Assembly (NCBI GenBank): GCA_903850425.1
Contig: CAINLR010000120.1
Coordinates: 1-64,000, forward strand
From: an uncultured Verrucomicrobia subdivision 3 bacterium
GTDB lineage: Bacteria > Verrucomicrobiota > Verrucomicrobiia > Limisphaerales > UBA11358
Length of the DNA: 64,000 bases
Direction: 5' to 3'
Shown here: positions 1-7,677 of the stretch, one piece after another
How positions within the stretch are numbered: the stretch's first letter is position 1
Layout of the letters: each line of letters starts with the position of its first letter
The notes under the pieces: model-generated
Database searches by the model: none
Seen by the model: the letters and a program-made list of their open reading frames with translations, nothing else
What the model was told of the DNA's origin: nothing
Program-made: the position numbers and the translations under genes

Positions 1-82
1 GTGTCGTTGGTGCCCGCACCGACGCTTCCAACGCCGTGCGTTGATCCGAATCCAGTTCCAAACCGCGTATGGGTCTTGCCAT
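1..82 (-). mobile_element. IS630-family transposase, N-terminal fragment (cut by window edge)
   Basis: Reading from an ATG at 80-82, the first 27 codons begin MARPIRGLELDSDQRTALEA and continue SVRAPTT. This matches the usual opening of IS630-family transposases (MARP...L...ER.ALE..VR..TT), the first helix of the HTH domain. The rest, including the DDE domain, lies outside the window. Its ATG is about 20 bp beyond the stop of the neighbouring 118-codon reading frame, so the insertion sequence end must lie roughly between 83 and 140. IS630 elements insert at TA dinucleotides, several of which lie in this interval. The family call rests on sequence style only; whether the transposase is intact cannot be seen. 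Confidence 0.7.
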
Positions 83-102
83 GCACCCAGTTTAAACAAA
101 TA

Positions 103-459
103 TCATGTTATGTCCACTGTATTCGAGAACACAACACTAGAGGCATTCTCCATTAGAAACGTCAAACGATAGTTAAAAGTGCCCACCTCCGCCCCGAGAT
201 TGCCATCGGTCATGGGCGAAATCCATAGCGCGCCGGGAAATCCAGCCGTATTCCAAGCGCCGGGAACGGCACTGGCCACGAAGACATTGGTAGCACCGTT
301 GGGGGAAGAAACCAGAGCATAATGCAATGCCGGTTCACCCGCCGCCGGCTGCCCCTGCCCGGTATTAAATAGACCGGCAATGTTCGTGTCTTGCGCGTTG
401 AGCGTCAGCGCGCCTTCTGAAAGACAACTGATGAGGGCAAGAAGTAATAGTTTTTTCAT
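103..459 (-). pseudogene. Secreted protein N-terminal half, probably truncated by the adjacent IS
   Basis: The frame starts at ATG 457-459 (MKKLLLLALISCLSEG, a signal peptide) and gives 118 residues. Its core, with LFNTGQ, then HYALVSSP and later LWISP before YRLTF, is the pattern of a conserved N-terminal region of PEP-CTERM-type surface proteins (NTGVD.xG...DPHW.L...W.S...Y.T.F). In such proteins this region is followed by more beta-sandwich and a C-terminal sorting signal. Here the frame stops at 103-105, immediately before the start of an IS630-like transposase, so the last residues (NTVDIT) may be encoded by the insertion-sequence end. Family membership is inferred from the motif pattern. 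A naturally short protein is possible but less likely. Confidence 0.55.
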
Positions 460-877
460 ATCAACGCGGGCTTTATAACAGCCGCGTGCCTTCTGCGTCA
501 ACAACTCTTCCGAATTTTTCGAGTTTATTTTCAGCTTCGCGGGCGAAGCTGCCCGCCGGCCCCAAACTGGCCACGGTTTCGGCTCGATTATTCCCACCAA
601 AACAACGACGTTGTTTGCGGCAACGAGCGCACACTCCTTCCAGCATCTCGCGGTCATGCTTGACGCGGCTGACCCTGGTTTCCCCCCAACGAGGCAAACT
701 GGTTGCCACAGCCCATCCCCACCCACACCGGGACACTGGTGCCGCGGGAACACACGCGGTGGGTTTGATCCCGACGGCGGCGGGGCGGGAAACAGCCGGT
801 GCCGGTCGGCGATGGACAAACCAGTTGCCATCAACCAATATCATCGCGCTGGCCGGAGCCAAGGCTGCGGCCGCTTC
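460..877. other. Intergenic region, 418 bp
   Basis: This lies between the divergent truncated secreted-protein gene and the O-antigen-ligase-like gene. Reading frames exist on both strands, but their translations are Pro/Arg/Ala-rich without recognisable domains, as expected of chance frames in GC-rich DNA. It should hold both divergent promoters, but no convincing -35/-10 pair was identified. Confidence 0.5.
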
Positions 878-2413
878 ATGAAGGTGAAAACGTTTTTTAC
901 ATTGCGAGCTCTGGACGTTCAATTGTATCGCCTGAGCGATGATTTGAGCGGAGCGTTGATTTTACCCATGCTCATTTTCAGTCCGTGGGCATTTGGCACC
1001 ACGCAGCCGTGGGCCATCTGGTGCATGAACTTCGCGGGTTATGCTCTCGGCGCCCTGCTGTTGACCAAACTATTCGTCCGCAAAGTGAAAGGTTATCCCG
1101 CGCCGCGCTGGGATAATTATTCGTCGCGGTCAGGCACCTTCTCGCGTCGCTGTCATCCACTCACACGATTGCTGACAAACACTTTGGCGGCGCTGACGCT
1201 GGCGGTGCTGGCGTTCATTTTGATCAGTGCCTTAAACGTCGGAGCTAATTACAATAGTTCGGCGCGGGTTTTTGAATATAAATCTCATCTTTCCTGGCTG
1301 CCGTATAGCTTGGACGGACAACGCACTTGGTATTGTTTCTGGACGTATCTGGGGCAGGCCGCTTCGTTTTGGGCGGTGGCGGACTGGTTGCTCGGCATGA
1401 CTTCAGCGGAGGAACGCATCTTTCAGGCCGGCAATGTGGCTGAAAAAACGGTGCCGCTGCTGCCGGCCAGATTGCGCACGCTGCTGTGGCTGCTGTGTAT
1501 CAATGGTGCGGTGCTGGGCATTGAAGGTATCGTCCAGCGCGCCTCGGGTTCCAGCAAACTCCTGTTTCTGGTGCAACCACGCGTGAATCCCGAAGGCCTT
1601 TCGCAATTCGGCCCGTATGCATATCGCTCCAATGCGGCGCAGTATTTTAATCTGCTCTGGCCGGTGTGTCTGGGCTTTTGGTGGACGCTACAACGCACCG
1701 GCGGTTTGCGCGGCAAGGCGCAGCACTGGCTGCTGCTGTTTGCAGCGATCATGGCGGCGTGCCCCATCATTTCTACGAGCCGTGCCGGCGCGCTGGTGGC
1801 GGCGGGCATTTTGATTCTGGCGCTGCTCTATCTCGCCGGCACGAGTTTTTTCAGTTTTGCCGGCCGGGCGCAAGACGGCTCATTCCGCTGGGGCACGGCG
1901 GGATTGCTGGTTCTTTTTCTGACAGTCACGCTCTCGCTGGGTTGGTATTTCGGCTGGAATTCACTGGCTCCACGCATGGAACAAATTGGCGAAGGTTACC
2001 AATACCGCGAGGAAATGTATGTGGCCGCGCGGCCGATGACGCAGGATTATCCCCTGTTTGGCACGGGGCCGGGAACCTTTGGGACGGTGTTCCAGCTGTA
2101 TCGTTTTTCGGACGAAACCTACTGGCCGGAGCAGTTGCACAACGACTGGCTGGAAACGCGCATCACGTTTGGTTGGGTCGGTTTTGCGTCGTTACTGGCG
2201 GCGCTGGGGTGCGTGGGCTTGCGCTGGTTTGTGCCGGGCGGCATTCGCGGCAGCCGGCGGTTTGTGGTGCTGGCGTGGCTGGGGTTGGGCGGCTGTCTGG
2301 TTCACGCGCGGTGGGACTTCCCGTTTCAGATTCACTCCACGCTTTTTCTATTTCTGGTGATCTGCGCCATGCTGTTTGGCTTGAGCCGGAATCCCGGCGC
2401 TTCACGCCGGTGA
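878..2413 (+). CDS. O-antigen ligase / Wzy-type polymerase family membrane protein
   Basis: This is a 511-residue polytopic inner-membrane protein of the O-antigen ligase (Wzy_C, PF04932) family, which polymerises or ligates lipid-linked glycan units on the periplasmic side. The start chosen is ATG 878, giving MKVKTFFTLRALDVQLYRLS and then a first membrane segment (LPMLIFSPWAF); upstream sequence in frame is Arg/Pro-rich and not protein-like. About ten hydrophobic segments are visible. The large periplasmic loop is the segment running from RMEQIGEGYQYREEMY through FGTGPGTF to QLHNDWLETRITFGWVG, with the His-Asn-x-x-x-E pattern typical of the family. It converges on and overlaps by 12 bp the end of the NusG-like gene of the exopolysaccharide operon, so it probably serves the same polysaccharide. 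Whether it acts as polymerase or ligase cannot be told from sequence. Confidence 0.85.
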   Translation: MKVKTFFTLRALDVQLYRLSDDLSGALILPMLIFSPWAFGTTQPWAIWCMNFAGYALGALLLTKLFVRKVKGYPAPRWDNYSSRSGTFSRRCHPLTRLLTNTLAALTLAVLAFILISALNVGANYNSSARVFEYKSHLSWLPYSLDGQRTWYCFWTYLGQAASFWAVADWLLGMTSAEERIFQAGNVAEKTVPLLPARLRTLLWLLCINGAVLGIEGIVQRASGSSKLLFLVQPRVNPEGLSQFGPYAYRSNAAQYFNLLWPVCLGFWWTLQRTGGLRGKAQHWLLLFAAIMAACPIISTSRAGALVAAGILILALLYLAGTSFFSFAGRAQDGSFRWGTAGLLVLFLTVTLSLGWYFGWNSLAPRMEQIGEGYQYREEMYVAARPMTQDYPLFGTGPGTFGTVFQLYRFSDETYWPEQLHNDWLETRITFGWVGFASLLAALGCVGLRWFVPGGIRGSRRFVVLAWLGLGGCLVHARWDFPFQIHSTLFLFLVICAMLFGLSRNPGASRR

Positions 2414-2950
2414 TCCGGTTCCGAACGCGGTCGCCCGCACATCCCCTTCTTTGATGAGGGCGTTCACCGGCACTTCAATCGTCGTCTGGCGGCCCAAAAA
2501 TTCCATCAGCACCGCGACGCGTTCCCGGCTGGGCATGACGCGCGAAACCACTGCGGTCAGCCCGCGCATGGAACCCTCGGCGATCTCAACGAGGTCGCCG
2601 GGAACCAAACCGGCAGAGAGGACATGCGGTTCGTCCGCCCCGACTGATTGCTGCAATTCCATGATGACGGCGGGCTCAATCACCGGCCAGCGATCCCCAA
2701 AATGAACCACACTGCTGACACCGCGAGCCGCCTGCACTTGCCGCAATGAAGTCTCCCAGTCGAACCGGGCGAACAGATAATTGGGAAACAACGCCTCGGT
2801 CACCCAAGCCAGCCCCTGGCGGGTGGATCGTTTGAAACGCACGCGCGGTAAAAACACTTCCACGGTCTCCATTTTTCGGAGGTGCGCGGCCGCGATGTGC
2901 TCGTGCTTCGGCTGAGAGCGCAGGCAGAACCAGTTTCCAAGGGCAGACAT
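2402..2950 (-). CDS. NusG/RfaH/UpxY-like transcription antiterminator
   Basis: This 182-residue protein has an NGN domain (NWFCLRSQPKHEHIAAAHLR, then VEVFLPRVRFKR and LFPNYLFARFDW) followed by a KOW segment (VPGDLVEIAEGSMRGLTAVV). Specialised NusG paralogues such as RfaH, UpxY and LoaP ride RNA polymerase through long polysaccharide operons and prevent early termination. It is the last gene of a minus-strand run after the tyrosine kinase (152-bp gap), which supports an operon-specific role rather than housekeeping NusG. I start it at ATG 2948-2950 (MSALGNWFCL) because the domain begins there; an upstream in-frame start at 3025 would add 25 residues of unlikely sequence. The recruiting (ops-like) DNA element was not identified. 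Confidence 0.85.
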   Translation of the reverse strand: MSALGNWFCLRSQPKHEHIAAAHLRKMETVEVFLPRVRFKRSTRQGLAWVTEALFPNYLFARFDWETSLRQVQAARGVSSVVHFGDRWPVIEPAVIMELQQSVGADEPHVLSAGLVPGDLVEIAEGSMRGLTAVVSRVMPSRERVAVLMEFLGRQTTIEVPVNALIKEGDVRATAFGTGSPA

Positions 2951-3101
2951 ATCAGCCTGAAATCCGAAAGCTGCGGGTTGAAAAAAACGCCCAGTTCCAA
3001 CCTCCAAGCTCCCGAGAATCTTCAAGCATCAAGCACCCATCGCGGTTCATAAGCCAGTTTGAAGTTTGGAGCGTGGCATTTGGAACATTCATCCAGCACC
3101 G

Positions 3102-5222
3102 TCAGGCTTTGTGGTAATCCTGATAGCGATAATAGTAATAATAATCGCCTGTGCTGACATGCACGGAGTTGAAGACCAACCCCAGCACGTTGGCTTTGCG
3201 TTGATACAACATGTTGAGCGCGGCATGGGCCACCCGCGAAGACGTGTATTCGGCGCGCACCACAAAGACGATGCCGTCCACGCGCGGCGCGAGGCTGGTG
3301 ACGTCGTCCGCCGCCATGACCGGCGCGGTGTCAATGATCACATAATCATATTCCTGCGCGGATTCTTTCAGGAATTGATCCATGACCGGCCCGATGAAAA
3401 ATTCGCTGGAACGCTGCGTGGTCGTGCCGCGCGGCAACAAGCTGAGATTGGGAATCGCCGTTTGCTTGACAGCGTGTCGCCAGTTCGTGCCCGCCAAAAA
3501 CACTTCGGCAAATCCGGTGTCCGCTTCGACATTCAGCCGGTTGCTCAAACTGCCTTTGCGCAAGTCGGCGTCCACGATCAGCACGCGGGAACCGCCCATC
3601 GCCATGGTGATGGCCAGATTTGTCGCGGTCATGGATTTGCCGTCGCCCGGCACAGAACTGGTGACGAGGAGCGTGCGCGGACGCGGCTCCGCGTGGGTCA
3701 TATAGAGCAGCGAGGAACGGAGATTGCGATAGGCCTCGACGAACGGATGTCGCTGATCATCCGGCTGCAAAGCGGGGATGATGAGGTTCTTGCCGGTCTT
3801 CTTTTCGCGGGGAATCTGGCCCAGCACATCTTCGTCGAATAATTCTTCCAGTTCGGTGAAGGAGTTCATCCGGTCATCCACGCGATCCAGCAGCAACAGA
3901 ATGACCATGCCCAAGCCCAACCCCAGCAGGCCGGCCATGATCATGCCTTTCTGGAACTTGGTTTTGTCCGGGATGCCGTCGCTGGCCGGTTCATAAATGG
4001 TGACGCTCTCCGGGCTGATCTCCTTGTTGACATCCAAGGTTTGCAACGTGGCGAGCAATTGATCGTAGAGCGACTGGACGCGGGCGGCCTTGGCTTTCAA
4101 GCGTTCGTATTGGGCGGCCTTGCGGCTGATCTCCAGATTTTCTTTGCCCCGGATTTTGGTCTGGGTTTCCAAATTGGTGATTTGCAGCGCCAGCGCGCTC
4201 TTCCGGGCATCCAATTGCTCCACACTTTGCGCGCGGTAAATTTCCAGCACCCGCCCGAGCTTCTCGATTTCCTGATCCAGCGTCACCATCTGCGGATGCT
4301 TGGGTTTCAGAAAGGCGGCATAACGCTCACGGTCGGCTTTCAACAACAGAATTTGCTGTTTGATGGCCAGATATTCGGTGCCAATCGTGTTGGGAGAGAT
4401 CAAGCCGGATTGGCCTTGCAGTCCGGCATTGACCAAAATGCTGTTGCCCATGCCAAGGTTGGGGCTGCCGGCCATCACCGTTGACCGGCCCTGTTCGAGC
4501 AACAAGTTTTGATCCAGCGTCATCGTCTGAAGCAGATCGGACTCGGACTGGGCACTGGCCAATTGCTGGTAGATGGAAGTCAAATACCCGCCCAAACCAT
4601 TGACCTGTTCCATGAGCGCAATGTCATTCGTGCTCAAAAAAGATTGCATCTGGGCGTCACACTTTTGCATCTCCGGCTCCAGCTTGAGCAATTGGACGGT
4701 CAAGCCCTCAATGGTCGTGTCCGAAGTCCGCGCCGCCATCTGCTTCTTGAGGCTGATGTATTCTTCCATGCACGCTTGCAGGTAAGCCCGGGAGTATTCC
4801 GGGCTTTCGCCCGAGGCGCGCAGAATAAAAATCGTGGTTTTGGGCAGGACGTTGACCGTGAGCAAGACCGGCTTCGGCGTCAGGTTCGGATTCTGGCTCG
4901 CCACGCGATCGCGGGCTCGTTGAGTCACTTCGGAACCTTGCATCAGGGCGGCCTGCGTGCCGAGGAAGTTGCTCAACTCCTCCGTGTATAGCGATCCTTG
5001 TTGAATATTGAGTTTGATGCTCACGATCATCTGCCCCACCGAGATGTAGATGGCCGGAGAATACTTCAAATAGAGTGTTTCCGCCGCCAGCGACAGGCCC
5101 AGGCAGATGAGCAATACCCACCAGCGCTGGACGAGCAGGTTGCGGTAGCGATACACCCGCGCAAAAAATTTCCCCGTCCGAACATGACGGTCATCCGAGG
5201 TGATTACTGATTGGTCGTTCAT
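3102..5222 (-). CDS. Polysaccharide co-polymerase / bacterial tyrosine autokinase (Wzc-like)
   Basis: This 706-residue inner-membrane protein controls chain length and export of exopolysaccharide. It has an N-terminal Wzz-type segment with a first membrane helix near residues 33-52 (WVLLICLGLSLAAETLYL), a long periplasmic coiled region, a second helix near 425-445 (MIMAGLLGLGLGMVILLLL), and then a cytoplasmic BY-kinase domain. The kinase motifs are present: Walker A SVPGDGKS near 520, Walker A' VLIVDADLRKG near 548 and Walker B YVIIDTAP near 630. The C-terminus carries the tyrosine cluster GDYYYYYRYQDYHKA, which such kinases autophosphorylate to cycle between oligomeric states. It is transcribed after the Wza-like gene with an 18-bp gap. 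Confidence in family is very high; the glycan is unknown. Confidence 0.95.
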   Translation of the reverse strand: MNDQSVITSDDRHVRTGKFFARVYRYRNLLVQRWWVLLICLGLSLAAETLYLKYSPAIYISVGQMIVSIKLNIQQGSLYTEELSNFLGTQAALMQGSEVTQRARDRVASQNPNLTPKPVLLTVNVLPKTTIFILRASGESPEYSRAYLQACMEEYISLKKQMAARTSDTTIEGLTVQLLKLEPEMQKCDAQMQSFLSTNDIALMEQVNGLGGYLTSIYQQLASAQSESDLLQTMTLDQNLLLEQGRSTVMAGSPNLGMGNSILVNAGLQGQSGLISPNTIGTEYLAIKQQILLLKADRERYAAFLKPKHPQMVTLDQEIEKLGRVLEIYRAQSVEQLDARKSALALQITNLETQTKIRGKENLEISRKAAQYERLKAKAARVQSLYDQLLATLQTLDVNKEISPESVTIYEPASDGIPDKTKFQKGMIMAGLLGLGLGMVILLLLDRVDDRMNSFTELEELFDEDVLGQIPREKKTGKNLIIPALQPDDQRHPFVEAYRNLRSSLLYMTHAEPRPRTLLVTSSVPGDGKSMTATNLAITMAMGGSRVLIVDADLRKGSLSNRLNVEADTGFAEVFLAGTNWRHAVKQTAIPNLSLLPRGTTTQRSSEFFIGPVMDQFLKESAQEYDYVIIDTAPVMAADDVTSLAPRVDGIVFVVRAEYTSSRVAHAALNMLYQRKANVLGLVFNSVHVSTGDYYYYYRYQDYHKA

Positions 5223-5240
5223 GAAAAATAGTGCGGCGGT

Positions 5241-5963
5241 TTAGAAATTGATCAGCCGCGAAGGCACGATGATGAGGTCGCCGGGTTGCAAGATGATGTC
5301 TTTTTCGGTTTTGCCTTTTTCCAGGATTTGCTCCATGTCCAAATCGAAGCTCTGTTTTTCGCCGTTCGCCCCCACCGTGCCACGGACGACTTTCACCTTG
5401 TTCTTGTTGGCAAAATCGTCGAATCCGCCGGCCCGCAAAATGGCCTGTCCCGCCGTGAGATTCTCATTCATCTGCATTTCCAGCCCGCCCTGGCTGTGAA
5501 CCCGCCCCCAGATATAAACGCGCCCCAGCAACCGGTTGGCCACATTGAGCGACACCACGACCGTGGCTTTGTTGTAGTAATCCTTTTCGAGCGCGATCTT
5601 CATGTCCTCCGCCACCTGCTTGCAGGTTTTTTCCGCCGCCATCACCCGGCCAATGTGCGGCACATCCAGTTCCCCGGAATCGGTCACTACCAGCGTTTTG
5701 GGCACGTCGAGCGAATTCCAGATACGGTCTTCGAGGATTTGAAAACTGACGGTGTCCCCAGCGCGCAGCTTATAGGCGGCATCCGGCACAAAACCGTTGA
5801 GCAGGCCGGAGGCCGGCATGGTGCCGCTGGCAGCGGGCGCGGGCGTCGGGGCCACGGCGACAACCGCGGCGGGGGCCGACCGGAACGGCACCGGCGTCGG
5901 AATTTGAGCCATTGCCACCGCAGCGGCATAACCCATCAGGAGAAAAATAATCAGCCTTCGCAT
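5241..5963 (-). CDS. Wza-like polysaccharide export protein (Poly_export + SLBB)
   Basis: This 240-residue exported protein has a signal sequence (MRRLIIFLLMGYAAAVAMA) without a clear lipobox. A Poly_export domain begins near residue 60 (YKLRAGDTVSFQILEDR), followed by an SLBB domain near 155-225 (GRVYIWGRVHSQGG, then AILRAGGFDDFANKNKVKVVR) and a short tail ending QPGDLIIVPSRLINF. The family forms the outer-membrane or periplasmic conduit for exopolysaccharide and contacts the periplasmic part of the Wzc-like kinase encoded next. It is shorter than E. coli Wza (about 380 residues), as is common for one-SLBB forms. It follows the barrel gene by 16 bp and precedes the kinase by 18 bp, so these three are almost certainly one transcript. 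Confidence 0.92.
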   Translation of the reverse strand: MRRLIIFLLMGYAAAVAMAQIPTPVPFRSAPAAVVAVAPTPAPAASGTMPASGLLNGFVPDAAYKLRAGDTVSFQILEDRIWNSLDVPKTLVVTDSGELDVPHIGRVMAAEKTCKQVAEDMKIALEKDYYNKATVVVSLNVANRLLGRVYIWGRVHSQGGLEMQMNENLTAGQAILRAGGFDDFANKNKVKVVRGTVGANGEKQSFDLDMEQILEKGKTEKDIILQPGDLIIVPSRLINF

Positions 5964-5979
5964 AGACCCGGCGCAGTAT

Positions 5980-7305
5980 TCAGAATTGATAGGTAAAGTT
6001 CAAGCTCACAATATTGACCGTATAGTTGAGACTCGCCACGCCGGAGCTTTCCTCGACGAATTGATAGGACATGCCCACGGAAAGCTTCTTCGTCAGGGGG
6101 CGGCTGACATTGAGTCCGATCGTAATTTGCTCGTAATCCGCGCCGCCAGCCGCCGTGGTGGTGTAGATCCGGCTGCCCTTGCGCCACGACAACGGCGTGC
6201 TGAGGGAATATTTGCGGAAAAAATTCCAGTTGGGTTCCAAGCTGACGAAATAATAGCTCTGGGCCTGGCCATAGGCGGACATATCCGCGCTGCGGCCCGC
6301 AGCCACCGTGTAATTCACATGCTGATTCACGCGGTGGGCCAGGGAAACCGACAAATAAAAACCAGAACTGTCGCGCGTGACGACGTTGGTGGCTGTGTTG
6401 TCAGGCGTATAAACGGTGTAACCGACATCCGCCCGGGCGCTGAGATAGTCGCTGATCTGCGAGCTGCCAAAAAAACCGGCATTCCATTGCACCGCATTCG
6501 CCACGGCAAATGAATTGGCCGAGCCGGACTGGCTGTAATTGATGACGCTCGCGCCCGCTTCCACGCCGACCAGTTGTTCCGGGCGGAGGCGCAGCCCGGC
6601 ATTCGCAAAAATATTTTCCGAAGCCGAGTCCGGCTGTTGCTGGCTCTGCGACAAGGAGACGTAGTTGACGTGGTCGTAACCGAAGTTCACGATCCCCTTG
6701 TCCAAATCCCACAGGGTATTCGCGCCCAAAGTATTTTGCAGGCTGATCAGATTGCGATTGCCCCCGGAGCCGCCCCCGTTGACGCCCCCGTTTTCATAGG
6801 CGTTTTCCGTGACGGAAATCATGTCATGCAGGTTGATTTTGAAATCGCCCGCATAAATATCGAAGGACACCCCGGAGCCGGGACTGATAAAAAGCTGGCT
6901 CAAATCCTGATGCTGCAGATACGCCGAATAGCCGGCGCCCAGCGAAATATCCAGACTGTTTTTCTGCGTGACCGGCCAGTGGACTTGCGCATCGAGGCTG
7001 GGCCGGAAAATAAAATCGCTTTCGCTGTTTTGCTGCAAGCGGACGTTGTCGTTGAATTCCAAGCCCAGCCCGGAGGAGAAACGCCAGGACGTCGGCCCCA
7101 GCAGCAGATTGTAATAGCCGATCGAACTGGCGTTCTGCTGCCGCGTCGCGGCCGCCAAATCGCCCGCCATGGAGATGCGCAAGGCTTCCTGCCCTTGGAC
7201 ATTTTTCGCCGCCACCAGCAGGCAAACCCCTGCCAGCGGTGCGAAAAAGCCCAGATGCGACTTTGATTGAATGTGTCTTTTGCGGCTCACTCCGTCATTT
7301 TCCAC
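5980..7305 (-). CDS. Outer-membrane beta-barrel protein of the exopolysaccharide operon
   Basis: From the GTG at 7303-7305 this encodes 441 residues: a basic N-terminus (SRKRHIQSKSHLG), a hydrophobic signal (FFAPLAGVCLLVAA) and then alternating amphipathic strands ending in aromatic residues (LNYTVNIVSLNFTYQF with a C-terminal Phe, the outer-membrane barrel signature). Related 'outer membrane beta-barrel' proteins commonly open exopolysaccharide operons in Verrucomicrobia and in EpsL-type loci, where they may form the outer-membrane exit pore. It is the first gene of the minus-strand run barrel, Wza-like, kinase, NusG-like. A longer reading from 7485 is open but its added residues look like non-coding sequence. 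The pore role is inferred from position. Confidence 0.7.
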   Translation of the reverse strand: MENDGVSRKRHIQSKSHLGFFAPLAGVCLLVAAKNVQGQEALRISMAGDLAAATRQQNASSIGYYNLLLGPTSWRFSSGLGLEFNDNVRLQQNSESDFIFRPSLDAQVHWPVTQKNSLDISLGAGYSAYLQHQDLSQLFISPGSGVSFDIYAGDFKINLHDMISVTENAYENGGVNGGGSGGNRNLISLQNTLGANTLWDLDKGIVNFGYDHVNYVSLSQSQQQPDSASENIFANAGLRLRPEQLVGVEAGASVINYSQSGSANSFAVANAVQWNAGFFGSSQISDYLSARADVGYTVYTPDNTATNVVTRDSSGFYLSVSLAHRVNQHVNYTVAAGRSADMSAYGQAQSYYFVSLEPNWNFFRKYSLSTPLSWRKGSRIYTTTAAGGADYEQITIGLNVSRPLTKKLSVGMSYQFVEESSGVASLNYTVNIVSLNFTYQF

Positions 7306-7677
7306 GACCCTAAAGCGCACGGATGATGCCTGATGCCATTTGGACGGCAAAGACAAAACCGTGACAAAACCGTGACGAGGTCTTTGACGCGGCATCCAGG
7401 CCGCGCCTGGGTGCCCGCCGCTGCGGGCTGGCTCGATCACCAAAGACCTGAGATTCGATCCCTTTATTGGCGGGAATATTTTCAACCGGACGCGGCCTCA
7501 CCGGTCCGCCGGACCCGACGCGAACGACGGCAAACCCAATCTCCAATGAGGCCACGTCGCGACCGTGCATCGGCCGGTGGCAACACTTTTATTCCCAATT
7601 CGAGGCGATCCCGATTGCGGCTCAGCTCACGGAAGCCGGCGGCTCAATCTCGGTCGCAAGGCAAAAGCCAAGCCCCC
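7306..7677. other. Intergenic region, 372 bp, upstream of exopolysaccharide operon
   Basis: No gene is supported here. The sequence between the sensor-kinase stop and the barrel start contains a short direct repeat (7352-7377) and GC-rich inverted stretches near 7385-7430 (GGCATCCAGGCCGCGCCTGGGTGCC). It should hold the operon promoter. Confidence 0.5.
7352..7377. promoter_or_regulatory. Tandem 11-bp direct repeat, candidate regulator site
   Basis: GACAAAACCGT is followed directly by GACAAAACCGT and then GACG, two exact head-to-tail copies and the start of a third. The repeat is 47 bp upstream of the chosen start of the first exopolysaccharide gene, a normal place for an activator or repressor. 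An 11-bp period places both copies on the same helix face. No known regulator motif is recognised, so function is inference. Confidence 0.3.

Noticed and set aside
473-922. Overlapping open frames on both strands between the broken surface-protein gene and the O-antigen ligase-like gene
   Set aside because: Translations are Arg/Pro/Ala/His-rich without domain or signal, and overlap each other; typical chance frames in GC-rich DNA.
7306-7485. 60-codon N-terminal extension of the exopolysaccharide barrel protein
   Set aside because: It would cover the tandem repeat region and lacks a signal peptide at its start, whereas GTG 7305 places a signal peptide normally.
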